A stretch of 50,003 nucleotides of DNA, taken from the NCBI GenBank assembly GCA_017444385.1, contig JAFSWQ010000015.1:1-50003 (forward strand), written 5' to 3'. The position numbers and the translations under genes were made by a program. The notes beneath the pieces were generated by a model. It was given only the letters and a program-made list of their open reading frames with translations. It was not told the DNA's origin and did no database searches. The DNA comes from Clostridia bacterium. Lineage in GTDB: Bacteria > Bacillota > Clostridia > Christensenellales > CAG-1252. This document shows, one piece after another, positions 9,050 to 17,850 of this stretch; position 1 is the first letter of the stretch; each line of letters starts with the position of its first letter.

Positions 9050-9558
9050 ATACTCACTTCGTTCGGGTTAAATCCTTGCTCGCAAGGATTGTTGATAAAA
9101 AAGCACGTCATCTCGAGCCTGTCGAGGGATCCCCTAACGCGAAGCAGTATAAGCACGTCATCCCGAGCCTGTCGAGGGATCCCCTGAAGTATAAGCACGT
9201 CATACTGAGCCGCGACTTGTCGCGAGTCGAAGTATCCCCTAACGCGTAGCATGAATTGCGTGTGCCACGCATGAATTGGCTACGCCGTGAATTGACCTTA
9301 CGGTCGTGAATTGCAATTTTGCAAATTGCATTGTGGATAATCGCCTACGGCGAAAACGAGCCTCGGCGAGTCCGAAAGTTTGCACCCTTCCGCCAAAGGC
9401 GGGAGCAAAGGGGGAGTGGACGTTTCCAAAGTAGCAAAGCTACGACGAAAGGTCGGGGGTTTTAGTGGCACAACACTTTAACACGTTATAGCGTAAGTGG
9501 CGAGTAACCCGAAACCTAATTAAACAAATAATAAAAACAAAGACAAAAGGAGAACGTT
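9050..9558. repeat. Repeat cluster between priA and def
   Basis: Noncoding, 509 bases. A short hairpin AATCCTTG/CAAGGATT (9071-9090) follows priA without a T run. Three R1 units (GTCATNNNGAGCC...GTCGAGGGATCCCCT type) lie at about 9107-9137, 9153-9183 and 9199-9242. An R3 block of AATTGC-centred mini-palindromes covers 9250-9345. One end of the MITE-like R4 element lies at about 9375-9465. The def ribosome site AAAGGAG ends the gap. Confidence 0.8.
9375..9465. mobile_element. Partial MITE-like element (one R4 end)
   Basis: Carries TTTGCACCC, CCGCCAAAGGCGGGAGCAAA, GGGGGAGTGGACGTTTCC and GGTCGGGGGTTTT in the same order as the inverted ends of the elements at 22350-22690 and 37427-37830. Only one end is present, so this copy cannot be complete. 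Confidence 0.5.
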
Positions 9559-10005
9559 ATGTCTAAAAGAGATATAGTTAAAGACGGAGATCCGCTTTTG
9601 AGAAAGGTGTGTAGAGAGGTTACCGCGTTCGACGGTAAACTCGCCAAAATTCTCGACGATATGTTAGAGACCTTGAAAGCCGCCGACGGCGTAGGTCTTG
9701 CCGCCCCTCAAATCGGTTTGATGAGAAGATTCGCTATTTGTATCATAAACGAACAAGAACTTCTCGAGATCGTAAACCCCGTTATCCTCGAACAAAGCGG
9801 CGAGGCGATAATGACCGAAGGTTGTTTGTCCTGCCCCAATAATTGGAAGGAAGTCAAACGCCCCGACCATATCAAATTGAAGTACTTCGACCGCAACGGC
9901 GTCGAGCATATTAGAGATCTCGAAGGCTTTAACGCGAGAGTGTGTTGCCACGAGATAGACCACCTCGACGGCATTTTATTCTACGATAAGGCGGTCGAGA
10001 AATGA
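9559..10005 (+). CDS. def: Peptide deformylase
   Basis: Removes the formyl group from new proteins. All three family motifs are present in 148 residues: GVGLAAPQIG (44-53), EGCLS with metal ligand Cys89, and HEIDH with His131, Glu132 and His135. The start has AAAGGAG nearby. It overlaps fmt by four bases. Pairing with fmt matches function: one enzyme adds formyl to initiator tRNA and the other removes it from the product. Confidence 0.96.
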   Translation: MSKRDIVKDGDPLLRKVCREVTAFDGKLAKILDDMLETLKAADGVGLAAPQIGLMRRFAICIINEQELLEIVNPVILEQSGEAIMTEGCLSCPNNWKEVKRPDHIKLKYFDRNGVEHIRDLEGFNARVCCHEIDHLDGILFYDKAVEK

Positions 10006-10910
10006 GAGTGGTTTTTTGCGGTTCCCCAGATTTCGCCCTGCCTTCGCTTGTCGCGGTTAGTAAGGCTTACGACGTGGTAGGCGTTTTTACCCAGCCCGAC
10101 AGGGTGATGGGCAAGCGCGTTACCGTACCCGTCGTCAAGCAAAAGGCGTTGGAATTGGGGTTACCCGTCTATCAATTCGACTCGATAAGCAAAGAGGGAT
10201 TCGAAACCCTTTCTTCGCTTTCCCCCGACGTGATAATAACCTGCGCGTTCGGGCAGTTTTTGCGAAGAAACGTCCTTGACCTCGCGCCCTACGGCGTGAT
10301 AAACGTCCACGCGTCGATATTGCCTTTATATCGCGGGGCGGCGCCCATTCAAAGCGCGATATTAAACGGGGACAAAGAGACGGGCGTAAGCATAATGCGC
10401 ACGGTCTACGAGATGGACGCGGGCGACGTTATCCTGTGCAAAAAGACCGATATAGACGAGGACGAAACGGCGGGCGAACTCTTCGATAGGCTCTCTTTAA
10501 TAGGCGCGGACGCGCTTATGGAAGCCCTCGCTCTCATCGAAAACGGCACGGCTACCTTCACCCCTCAAGAGGGCGACAAAGCCACCTTCTGCAAAAAATT
10601 CGACAAGGAAGCGGGCAAAGCGGATTTTTCCCTTCCCGCCGAAGTTATAAAAAATCAAATACGCGCTTTTAATCCGTGGCCGACCTTATACGCCTATCTT
10701 CCCGACGGAAATATTTTCAAGATTTATTCCGCCACCGTAGTAGAGGGTAAAGGCGAAATAGGCGAAGTGATAGACGACGAAAAGGGTTTGGTCGTCGCGT
10801 GCGGTGAAAAAGCCCTTAAACTTAACGTCGTGCAAGCGGGCGGCGGCAAGAGAATGTCCGCCGAAGATTACGTCAACGCGCATAAAATGAAAGGAGTTAT
10901 CCTCAAATGA
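10002..10910 (+). CDS. fmt: Methionyl-tRNA formyltransferase
   Basis: 302 residues. It transfers formyl from 10-formyl-tetrahydrofolate to initiator Met-tRNA. Catalytic residues Asn101, His103 and Asp139 are visible (NVHASILPLYRGAAPIQ; EMDAGDV). A C-terminal OB-like domain for tRNA follows from about 205 (FNPWPTLYAYL). It overlaps both def and rsmB by four bases, which suggests coupled translation. Confidence 0.96.
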   Translation: MRVVFCGSPDFALPSLVAVSKAYDVVGVFTQPDRVMGKRVTVPVVKQKALELGLPVYQFDSISKEGFETLSSLSPDVIITCAFGQFLRRNVLDLAPYGVINVHASILPLYRGAAPIQSAILNGDKETGVSIMRTVYEMDAGDVILCKKTDIDEDETAGELFDRLSLIGADALMEALALIENGTATFTPQEGDKATFCKKFDKEAGKADFSLPAEVIKNQIRAFNPWPTLYAYLPDGNIFKIYSATVVEGKGEIGEVIDDEKGLVVACGEKALKLNVVQAGGGKRMSAEDYVNAHKMKGVILK

Positions 10911-12154
10911 TGAGTTCTTTGGTATTCGCTTACGAAGTGCTTTGCAAGGTCTATAAAGAGGGCGCGTATCTCTCGGTCGCGCTTCCCCCGACCCTGTCCT
11001 TTTTGGACGGCAAAGATAAAGCGAAAGTCACGCGTATCGTCTACGGCGTGATAGAGAAGCACGAAGAATTCACCTACGCGTTAGGTAAACTCTGCAAAAA
11101 AAGTCCCCGTCCCAATATAAGAGTCATATTGAGAATGGGAATGTATCTACTAAAATATTCGGACGGAATGCCCGAGTATGCGGCGGTGAACGAGATCGTC
11201 GAGCTTACCAAAGGTTATAAGAAAGAATCGGCGGGTTTCGTCAACGCTACGATGAAAGCGTATATAAAGATAAAGGACGAATTGCCCAAGGAAAAATACG
11301 CGAGGTTAGCATGCGAATTTAATTATCCCGAATGGCTGATACGCGAGTATTTTTTAGAGTACGGCGAGGAAAAAGCCCTTAAAATCATGGGGTCGAAGAT
11401 AAAAAACGTACATATCCGCCTAAATTCGCGTCTACCCGACGAGGAATTAAAGAAAAAGCTCGAAGAAAACGGGAAAAAGACGAAGTACGGCTATCTCGTT
11501 TCCTCGACCGAGCCTTACGCGCCCTATATCGTGGAAGGGAAAGCCACCGTCAACGCGCTTGATAGCGTCAAAATTTGCCGCGTTCTCGTTAACGATAAAG
11601 CGAACGGCGACGTTTTGGACGTGTGCGCCGCGCCCGGCGGTAAAAGCGTCTATATCGCGGAAAACAACCCAGACGTCAAGGTGTACGCCTACGACGTTCA
11701 TCCGCATAGAGTGGAACTCATTAAGAAGTACGCCCTTCGTATGCAAGTTGGGAACGTAATCGCGGAAGTCAAGGATATGCGAGAGTATATCCCCGAATAC
11801 GAGAAGCGTTTTTTCTTTGTCTTGGTGGACGCCCCTTGTTCGGGCGCGGGCGTCGTGAACGGCAATCCCGATATTTTAATAAATAAGACCGCCGAGAACG
11901 TTGAGGAATTGAACGCCTTGCAAAAGGAATTGCTATCCGTCGCTTCTCGATACGTTTCTTCGGGCGGCAGGCTGGTTTACAGCACTTGCAGTAATTTGAA
12001 AAAGGAAAACGAGGAAGTGGTGAATAGTTTCCTCGAAACTCACGGCGATTTCACGCTTGCCGAAAGCGAAGAATTGGGCGGAACTCAAAAGACCTTTGAA
12101 AACAACGAGGAAGGCGACGACGGGTTCTTCGTTTGCCTTATGACGAGAAAATGA
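10907..12154 (+). CDS. rsmB: 16S rRNA (cytosine-967-C5)-methyltransferase RsmB
   Basis: 415 residues. A NusB-like RNA-binding domain (about 1-135) comes before a Rossmann methyltransferase domain. The SAM-binding motif DVCAAPGGKS is at 238-247. Cys311 (DAPCSG) and Cys361 (YSTCS) are the paired m5C catalytic cysteines. Its place between fmt and rlmN is the standard Firmicute order. The ATGATG start leaves Met1 or Met2 open. Confidence 0.94.
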   Translation: MMSSLVFAYEVLCKVYKEGAYLSVALPPTLSFLDGKDKAKVTRIVYGVIEKHEEFTYALGKLCKKSPRPNIRVILRMGMYLLKYSDGMPEYAAVNEIVELTKGYKKESAGFVNATMKAYIKIKDELPKEKYARLACEFNYPEWLIREYFLEYGEEKALKIMGSKIKNVHIRLNSRLPDEELKKKLEENGKKTKYGYLVSSTEPYAPYIVEGKATVNALDSVKICRVLVNDKANGDVLDVCAAPGGKSVYIAENNPDVKVYAYDVHPHRVELIKKYALRMQVGNVIAEVKDMREYIPEYEKRFFFVLVDAPCSGAGVVNGNPDILINKTAENVEELNALQKELLSVASRYVSSGGRLVYSTCSNLKKENEEVVNSFLETHGDFTLAESEELGGTQKTFENNEEGDDGFFVCLMTRK

Positions 12155-13185
12155 AAACTTGTTTAATAGGACTTAAAATTGAAAAATTAGCCGAAATAGT
12201 TACCTCTCTCGGCGAAAAGCCTTTTAGAGCGAAGCAACTCTACGAAGGGATTATGCTCGGCAAAGAACTTGAAGAGATGACCAATCTTCCCAAGTCCTTT
12301 ATCTCGGCTTTAAGCGAAAACTACACCGCTCAAGGCGTGAAGATAGTCAAAAAACTCACCTCGAAGGACGGCACGCAAAAGTATCTTTTCGCCTTAAACG
12401 ACGGTAACGTCATCGAAAGCGTGGTAATGGAATACAAGTACGGCAAGACCATTTGCGTTTCTACGCAAGTAGGTTGCAGAATGAATTGCGCTTTTTGCGC
12501 GTCGGGGTTGGACGGGCTCGTCAGAAACCTCACCGCGGGCGAGATACTATCCGAAGTCATCGTCGCAAACCGCGATAACGGCGGCAATAAGGACAAGCGC
12601 GCCATAACCAATATCGTACTTATGGGCAGCGGCGAACCATTCGACAACTACGACAACGTGGCGGAATTTTTACGCCTCGTCAACTTAAAAGACTCTTTGA
12701 ACGTTTCCTTGCGTAACGTCAGCCTATCCACTTGCGGTCTTACCGAAGGGGTGGATAAACTCATCGAAGACGGTTTGTTCGTCACGTTGACTTTTTCTTT
12801 ACACGCGGCGGACGACGAAACGAGAAACAAAATTATGCCCGTCAATAAGTCGCACGATATAGCCGATATAATAGCCGCCGCCAAGAGATATTTCAACGCG
12901 AGCGGAAGGCGAGTTATATTCGAGTATTCGATGATTGCTGGCGTAAACGACGACTTGAAAGCGGCTGATAAACTTGCCGAATTAGTACGCGGATTTCCCT
13001 CTCACGTCAACCTTATAGCCCTTAATTACGTCAAAGAGAGGGGGCTTAAAGGCACGGATAGAAGCAAGGTCAAGGCGTTTTGCGATCGACTTACCGAAAA
13101 GGGGGTTTCCGCTACCATACGCCGCACTATGGGCGAAGACGTGGACGGCGCTTGCGGGCAGTTAAGGAGAAAGTATCTTGGATAA
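12151..13185 (+). CDS. rlmN: 23S rRNA/tRNA adenine-C2 methyltransferase RlmN (radical SAM)
   Basis: Methylates A2503 of 23S rRNA and A37 of some tRNAs. The radical-SAM cluster motif CRMNCAFC gives Cys109, Cys113 and Cys116. The C-terminal DGACGQL holds the cysteine expected for the covalent intermediate. I start at 12151 (MKTCLIGLKIEKL), which overlaps the rsmB stop as ATGA like its neighbours. An in-frame ATG at 12133 would add six unlikely residues. It overlaps rsgA by eight bases, leaving no room for the phosphatase and kinase genes often found here. Confidence 0.94.
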   Translation: MKTCLIGLKIEKLAEIVTSLGEKPFRAKQLYEGIMLGKELEEMTNLPKSFISALSENYTAQGVKIVKKLTSKDGTQKYLFALNDGNVIESVVMEYKYGKTICVSTQVGCRMNCAFCASGLDGLVRNLTAGEILSEVIVANRDNGGNKDKRAITNIVLMGSGEPFDNYDNVAEFLRLVNLKDSLNVSLRNVSLSTCGLTEGVDKLIEDGLFVTLTFSLHAADDETRNKIMPVNKSHDIADIIAAAKRYFNASGRRVIFEYSMIAGVNDDLKAADKLAELVRGFPSHVNLIALNYVKERGLKGTDRSKVKAFCDRLTEKGVSATIRRTMGEDVDGACGQLRRKYLG

Positions 13186-14035
13186 GAGTCTATCGGGCAA
13201 AGTGATAAAAGGCGTAGCCGGCGTTTTCACGGTTTCCACCGAAAAAGGCGTTTTTAAGTGTTCGGCGCGGGGTGTATTGAAGCGCGGCGAAGAGAAGATC
13301 TACGTCGGGGACGAAGTCACCCTCAAACAAGAGCGCGGCGTCTATTATATCGCTACGGTGAAACCTCGCAAAAACCTCTTCACCCGTCCTTACGTTTCCA
13401 ACGTGGACAAACTTCTCATCGTGGTAGCCGCAGAGCCTATACCCGACTATATGCTCGTTGACAAACTGCTCGTCTTTTGCGAGGGCTACCAAGTGGACGC
13501 CGAGATAATCGTCAACAAAAGCGACCTTAACGGCGAGGTTTACGACTATTGTAAACGGGTTTACGGCGATTATTACAAGGTTCACGCTCTTTCCGCTCAA
13601 ACGGGCGAGGGCGTTAAAGAGCTATTCGACGAACTCACGGGCAACGTGTGTTTCGCGGGGCAGTCGGCGGTAGGCAAAACGAGTTTATTAAACGCGCTTT
13701 GCGGCTTGTCGCTCGAAGTGGGCGGGCTGTCCAAAATAATGCGCGGGCGTAACACCACCCGCCACGTCGAGATATACACGGTACGAAAGGACTTATTCGT
13801 GTACGACACCTGCGGCTTTTCGCTATTGACTCTCGAAGGCTTCGACGAATACGAATTGCCCTTGTATTATCCCGACTTCACAAGGCTGAACGGGTGCCGA
13901 TTCAGCACTTGTACGCATACGAAAGAACCCGACTGTTCGGTCAAAAACGCGCTCAAAGAGGGTAAACTCGACCGTGCGCGCTACGACCGCTACGTCGCCA
14001 TATTCGAAGAACTCGTCGAGCAAAATAAAAAATAA
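13178..14035 (+). CDS. rsgA: Small ribosomal subunit GTPase RsgA
   Basis: 285 residues. A late 30S assembly GTPase with circularly permuted motifs: OB domain about 1-70, G4 NKSD (113-116), G1 GQSAVGKT (161-168) and G3 at 210-213. The C-terminal zinc site has Cys240, Cys245, His247 and Cys253. G3 reads DTCG, where RsgA usually has DTPG. The start is TTG at 13178 with AAGGAGA seven bases upstream, inside the end of rlmN. Confidence 0.95.
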   Translation: MDKSLSGKVIKGVAGVFTVSTEKGVFKCSARGVLKRGEEKIYVGDEVTLKQERGVYYIATVKPRKNLFTRPYVSNVDKLLIVVAAEPIPDYMLVDKLLVFCEGYQVDAEIIVNKSDLNGEVYDYCKRVYGDYYKVHALSAQTGEGVKELFDELTGNVCFAGQSAVGKTSLLNALCGLSLEVGGLSKIMRGRNTTRHVEIYTVRKDLFVYDTCGFSLLTLEGFDEYELPLYYPDFTRLNGCRFSTCTHTKEPDCSVKNALKEGKLDRARYDRYVAIFEELVEQNKK

Positions 14036-14050
14036 AAGGAGAATACTATT

Positions 14051-14686
14051 ATGACCAAAGTTGCGCCAAGTATCTTATCGGGTGATTTCGCCAAAATGGG
14101 CGAAAGCGTTTCTAACGCGGAGTCTTGGGGCGCCGATTATATCCATTGCGACGTAATGGACGGCGTTTACGTCCCCAATATCACGTTCGGTATGCCAATG
14201 ATAAAGGCGTTAAGACCTTATTCGTCTTTGACTTTCGACGTTCACCTTATGATAACCGAGCCCGAAAAATACGTCGAGCAATTCTGCGACGCGGGCGCGG
14301 ATATAGTGACCTTCCACCCCGAAGCGAGCAAGGACGTCGACAAGGCTATCGACCTTATCAAAAACAAGGGCAAAAAGGTAGGCTTGGTCTTAAATCCCGA
14401 TAAACACATAGAATTATTGCTTCCCTACTTGAAAAAAATCGATATGATTGTTATAATGGGAGTGTACCCCGGTTTCGGCGGTCAAAGATTCATACCCGAC
14501 GTTCTCGGCAAGGCGAAGGTCTTGAAGAGAGTGGGTTTCAAAGGCGAAATAGAATTGGACGGCGGCGTGACCGAAGAAAACGCGGCTAAAATAGTCGCCG
14601 ACGGCGTCGACGTCTTGGTGGGCGGCAGTTCGGTATTCCGTTCGTCCGATCCCGCTTCGACTATAAGGAGGTTGAAAGGACAATGA
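14051..14686 (+). CDS. rpe: Ribulose-phosphate 3-epimerase
   Basis: Interconverts ribulose 5-phosphate and xylulose 5-phosphate in the pentose phosphate pathway. A 211-residue TIM barrel with APSILSGDF at the start, the metal and catalytic segments HCDVMDGVYVPNITFG and FDVHLMI, GVYPGFGGQRF and the phosphate loop VGGSSVF. AAAGGAG lies upstream. It overlaps thiN by four bases. Confidence 0.96.
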   Translation: MTKVAPSILSGDFAKMGESVSNAESWGADYIHCDVMDGVYVPNITFGMPMIKALRPYSSLTFDVHLMITEPEKYVEQFCDAGADIVTFHPEASKDVDKAIDLIKNKGKKVGLVLNPDKHIELLLPYLKKIDMIVIMGVYPGFGGQRFIPDVLGKAKVLKRVGFKGEIELDGGVTEENAAKIVADGVDVLVGGSSVFRSSDPASTIRRLKGQ

Positions 14687-15291
14687 AAAGCGCGGCGATA
14701 GTATTGAACTATGATTTTAATAGGAAGATAACCGAAGAAGACGTCATTGCGGCGGACGGCGGTTACAATAGAGCGGTAGCGAGGGGTTATATGCCCAAGG
14801 TAGTCGTAGGCGACCTCGACAGCGCGAAGGATATCGCCGAGGGCGTTGAGATAGTCAAATTCAATAAGCGCAAAGACCAAACGGACGGCGAACTCGCCAT
14901 AAAGTACGCGGTTTCGGCGGGATATAGGAAACTCTACATCTACGGCGCTTCGGGCGGTAGAATGGATCACGTTTTGTACAATATGCGCCTTATCGCCATC
15001 GCGGCGTTGATGGGCGTAAAGTGCGTTATTTGCGGCGACGAATTCGACGCTTATTACGCGAACAGCACTTTTGAATTATCCGTCAAAAAAGGCGATCTCA
15101 TTTCGTTGGTACCTTATCAAGGCAAGGTGCATATAATGTCAACGGAAGGTTTGGGATACGAAATCAACGACGTTGAGCTTGATATGTTCAATACGGTAGG
15201 GGTTTCCAACTTTGCGATAGCGGATAAGATCACCGTAAAGATAGACAAGGGCGACGCGTTGATATTCCACGTATTTCAAGAGGAGGTATAA
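14683..15291 (+). CDS. thiN: Thiamine pyrophosphokinase
   Basis: Makes thiamine diphosphate from thiamine and ATP. In 202 residues the family motifs appear in order: AADGG (24-28), VVGDLDS, KDQTDGELAI and GGRMDH. The C-terminal beta-rich domain is complete. Its stop abuts the spoVM start. The rsgA-rpe-thiN-spoVM order matches Bacillus subtilis. Confidence 0.93.
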   Translation: MKSAAIVLNYDFNRKITEEDVIAADGGYNRAVARGYMPKVVVGDLDSAKDIAEGVEIVKFNKRKDQTDGELAIKYAVSAGYRKLYIYGASGGRMDHVLYNMRLIAIAALMGVKCVICGDEFDAYYANSTFELSVKKGDLISLVPYQGKVHIMSTEGLGYEINDVELDMFNTVGVSNFAIADKITVKIDKGDALIFHVFQEEV

Positions 15292-15360
15292 TTGAAATTC
15301 ATAGTGATCGATCCGCCCGAATTCATCAAGGCAATAATACGATTATTTATTAAAAAGTAA
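15292..15360 (+). CDS. spoVM: Stage V sporulation protein M (SpoVM), 22 residues
   Basis: A 22-codon frame with a TTG start directly after the thiN stop and a perfect AGGAGG (15281-15286) five bases upstream. The peptide reads MKFIVIDPPEFIKAI then IRLFIKK. It aligns with B. subtilis SpoVM (26 residues, MKFYTIKLPKFL...), sharing MKF, the functionally important Pro9 and an amphipathic, basic C-terminal helix. SpoVM marks the convex forespore membrane and anchors the spore coat. Position, ribosome site and pattern all agree. It implies that the organism forms, or descends from, spore formers. Confidence 0.85.
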   Translation: MKFIVIDPPEFIKAIIRLFIKK

Positions 15361-15371
15361 ACGAACTACCG

Positions 15372-15398
15372 AAAAGAACGCCCATCGGCGTTCTTTTT
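15372..15398 (+). terminator. Intrinsic terminator after spoVM
   Basis: Stem AGAACGCC (15375-15382), loop of four, GGCGTTCT (15387-15394), then TTTT. It closes the def-spoVM gene run. Confidence 0.85.
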
Positions 15399-15421
15399 GA
15401 TTTATAAAGTATGTAAAAGAA

Positions 15422-15451
15422 TTGCGTTAGCAATATTGATTTTGTTATAAT
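15422..15451 (+). promoter_or_regulatory. Promoter for nfnAB
   Basis: A perfect -10 TATAAT (15446-15451) with a weaker -35 TTGCGT (15422-15427), spacer 18. The nfnA ribosome site GAGAGG lies further on, leaving a leader of roughly 50 bases. Confidence 0.5.
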
Positions 15452-15506
15452 AATTATATTATTATTTATACTATACGTTTTATAAACGTATTCGAGAGGT
15501 ATTAAA

Positions 15507-16358
15507 ATGTTTGAAATTCTTAAAAAGAAAGAACTCAATCCTACCGTAACGCTTATGGAAATCAAAGCCCCTTTGGTCGCCAATAAAGCCAAAGCGGGGC
15601 AGTTTATAATCCTTCGCGTTGACGAGGACGGCGAACGTATTCCTTTGACGGTTTCCGCAACCGATAAGAAAACGGGCGGCGTAAGCATAATCTTCCAAGT
15701 CGTCGGCGGTACCACTATGGCGTTGAACGCCAAAAACGAGGGCGAATTCATATCCGATTTCGTAGGCCCTCTCGGCAAAGCCACCGAGATAGAAGGCAAG
15801 AAGAAGGTTTGTATCGTAGGCGGCGGCGTCGGTTGCGCCATCGCTCTTCCCGTTGCTCGCGCTTTTAAGGAAAACGGCGCCGAAGTCACTTCCATAATCG
15901 GTTTCAGAAATAAAGACCTTTTGATCTTGGAAGACGAATTCAAAGAGGTTTCGGATAAATTTATCGTTATGACGGACGACGGATCGTACGCAAGGCAGGG
16001 CAACGTCACTATCCCCTTGAAAGAGATGCTCGAAGCGGGCGAGAAGTTCGACGAAGTTATCACGATAGGACCTTTGATAATGATGAAGTTCGTGGTTTTG
16101 ACCTGTAAGCCTTTCGGTACCCCCGTCACCGTTTCTATGAATCCCATTATGGTTGACGGAACGGGTATGTGCGGCGGTTGCCGTTTGACCTTGAACAAGG
16201 ACGGCGAGAGGGTTACGAAGTTCGCGTGCGTGGACGGCCCCGACTTCAACGGATACGAGATAGATTTCGACGAAGCGATGTCGAGAGGCAGAACTTATCT
16301 TGATTTCGAGGCGAAAGCAAGAGAAAAGAACTGTAATTTGATGAAAAAAGGAGAATAG
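15507..16358 (+). CDS. nfnA: NfnA-type small subunit, NADH-dependent ferredoxin:NADP+ oxidoreductase
   Basis: 283 residues. An FAD-binding ferredoxin-reductase fold (RVDEDGERIPLTVS) and an NAD-binding loop IVGGGVGCA at 103-111. The C-terminal [2Fe-2S] ligands are one aspartate and three cysteines in known Nfn structures. Here Asp217, Cys222, Cys225 and Cys241 fit (VDGTGMCGGC; FACVDGP). With NfnB it links NADPH, NADH and ferredoxin by electron bifurcation in anaerobes. The pair is also annotated as sulfide dehydrogenase or glutamate synthase-like. It is followed at once by nfnB. Confidence 0.88.
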   Translation: MFEILKKKELNPTVTLMEIKAPLVANKAKAGQFIILRVDEDGERIPLTVSATDKKTGGVSIIFQVVGGTTMALNAKNEGEFISDFVGPLGKATEIEGKKKVCIVGGGVGCAIALPVARAFKENGAEVTSIIGFRNKDLLILEDEFKEVSDKFIVMTDDGSYARQGNVTIPLKEMLEAGEKFDEVITIGPLIMMKFVVLTCKPFGTPVTVSMNPIMVDGTGMCGGCRLTLNKDGERVTKFACVDGPDFNGYEIDFDEAMSRGRTYLDFEAKAREKNCNLMKKGE

Positions 16359-16360
16359 TT

Positions 16361-17770
16361 ATGGCGTTAGTACCCAAGAAACACGAAATGCCTACCCAAG
16401 AAGCCAAGGTAAGAGCAAGAAATTTCAACGAAGTCGCTTTGGGATATACGGCGGAAGTAGCCGTAGAGGAAGCGAAAAGATGTTTGCATTGTAAGAACGC
16501 GCCTTGCGTAAACGGTTGCCCCGTCAATATCAACATACCCGATTTTATCGACAAAGTTAAGGTCGGCGATTTCGAGGGCGCATACGGAATAATCACCCTT
16601 TCATCCTCTTTGCCCGCAGTTTGCGGCAGGGTTTGCCCCCAAGAAACTCAATGCGAAAGCAAGTGTACTATGGGCGTTAAATTCGAGCCGGTGGGTATCG
16701 GTAGGCTTGAAAGATTCGTCGCCGACTATCATCTCAAAAACAACGTCGAAAAGCCTACTTTGCCCGAGCAAAAGGGTATAAAAGTGGCTATCGTCGGCGC
16801 GGGTCCTTCGGGGCTTACTTGCGCGGGCGACCTCGCTAAAAAGGGTTATTCGGTAACGGTTTTCGAGGCGTTGCACACCGCGGGCGGCGTCCTCGTCTAC
16901 GGAATACCCGAATTCAGACTTCCCAAGACCATCGTCAAAGCCGAGATCGACAACCTCAAAGCGTTGGGCGTGGACTTCCAGACTAACGTCGTAATAGGCA
17001 AGACTCTCACCGTCGACGAAATATTCGATATGGGCTATAAAGCGGTCTTTATCGGCAGCGGCGCGGGTCTTCCCAACTTTATGAACATTAAAGGCGAGGC
17101 GTTGCGCGGCGTTTATTCGGCTAACGAATACCTCACGCGTTCCAACCTTATGAAAGCGTATAAAGAGGATTCGGCTACGCCTATTATGAAAGGCGGCGTG
17201 GTAGCGGTTGTAGGCGGCGGTAACGTCGCTATGGACGCGGCTCGTACGGCGCTTCGTTTGGGCGCGGATAAGGTCTATATCGTGTATAGACGCTCGCTCG
17301 AAGAAATGCCCGCGAGGAAGGAAGAGGTCGAACACGCTATGGAAGAAGGCGTGGAATTCAAGGTGCTTAACAATCCCGTAGAGGTTTTGGGCTATAATAA
17401 TCCCGAGAATCCCCGCGATCCCAAAAACGGCACGGTTACGGGTATTCGTTGTATCAAAATGGAACTTGGCGAGCCCGACGCGAAAGGTCGCCGTAGACCT
17501 GTCGAAATACCGGGTAGCGAGTACGACTTGGACGTTGACGCCGTGATAATCGCGATAGGCACGTCCCCCAATCCTCTTATCAAGAATACGACCGAAGGTC
17601 TCGTCGTGAACAATCGCGGCGGTATCGTGGTGAACGAAGACGGGCTTACCTCACGCGAGGGCGTGTACGCGGGCGGCGACGCGGTCACCGGCGCGGCAAC
17701 CGTTATCAGCGCGATGGGAATGGGCAAAGTCGGCGCGAAAGCGATAGACGAGTACTTGTCGAAGAAGTAA
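16361..17770 (+). CDS. nfnB: NfnB-type large subunit (GltD-like flavoprotein)
   Basis: 469 residues. The N-terminal cysteine-rich domain (CLHCKNAPC...CP and CGRVCPQETQC...C) holds two [4Fe-4S] clusters. The FAD-binding motif VGAGPSG follows at about 145, and a second dinucleotide loop VVGGGNVAMDAAR at about 290 binds NADP(H). AAAGGAG precedes the start and only two bases separate it from nfnA. No large glutamate synthase subunit is nearby, which favours Nfn over GltBD. Confidence 0.88.
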   Translation: MALVPKKHEMPTQEAKVRARNFNEVALGYTAEVAVEEAKRCLHCKNAPCVNGCPVNINIPDFIDKVKVGDFEGAYGIITLSSSLPAVCGRVCPQETQCESKCTMGVKFEPVGIGRLERFVADYHLKNNVEKPTLPEQKGIKVAIVGAGPSGLTCAGDLAKKGYSVTVFEALHTAGGVLVYGIPEFRLPKTIVKAEIDNLKALGVDFQTNVVIGKTLTVDEIFDMGYKAVFIGSGAGLPNFMNIKGEALRGVYSANEYLTRSNLMKAYKEDSATPIMKGGVVAVVGGGNVAMDAARTALRLGADKVYIVYRRSLEEMPARKEEVEHAMEEGVEFKVLNNPVEVLGYNNPENPRDPKNGTVTGIRCIKMELGEPDAKGRRRPVEIPGSEYDLDVDAVIIAIGTSPNPLIKNTTEGLVVNNRGGIVVNEDGLTSREGVYAGGDAVTGAATVISAMGMGKVGAKAIDEYLSKK

Positions 17771-17818
17771 AATTCTATTGCAGGAAAGCTCGCCTTCGGC
17801 GCTTTGAAAAATCGTTAG

Positions 17819-17850
17819 AAAATCGTAATATCACATTCAACGATTTTTTT
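17819..17850 (+). terminator. Intrinsic terminator after nfnB
   Basis: Stem AAAATCGT (17819-17826) and ACGATTTT (17840-17847) around a 13-base loop, then more T. It merges straight into a repeat unit. Confidence 0.55.

Noticed and set aside
9071..9090. A terminator after priA
   Set aside because: The eight-base hairpin has no T run on its 3' side, so intrinsic termination is not supported.
15350..16249. A 299-codon open frame antisense to nfnA
   Set aside because: nfnA carries clear FAD and [2Fe-2S] motifs on the plus strand. The antisense frame has no motif and mirrors plus-strand codon bias. The same applies to the long antisense frames over the protease gene, priA and parE.
16361..17770. 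Glutamate synthase small subunit (GltD)
   Set aside because: The homology is real, but there is no large GltB subunit nearby and the partner is an NfnA-type [2Fe-2S] flavoprotein, so Nfn is preferred.
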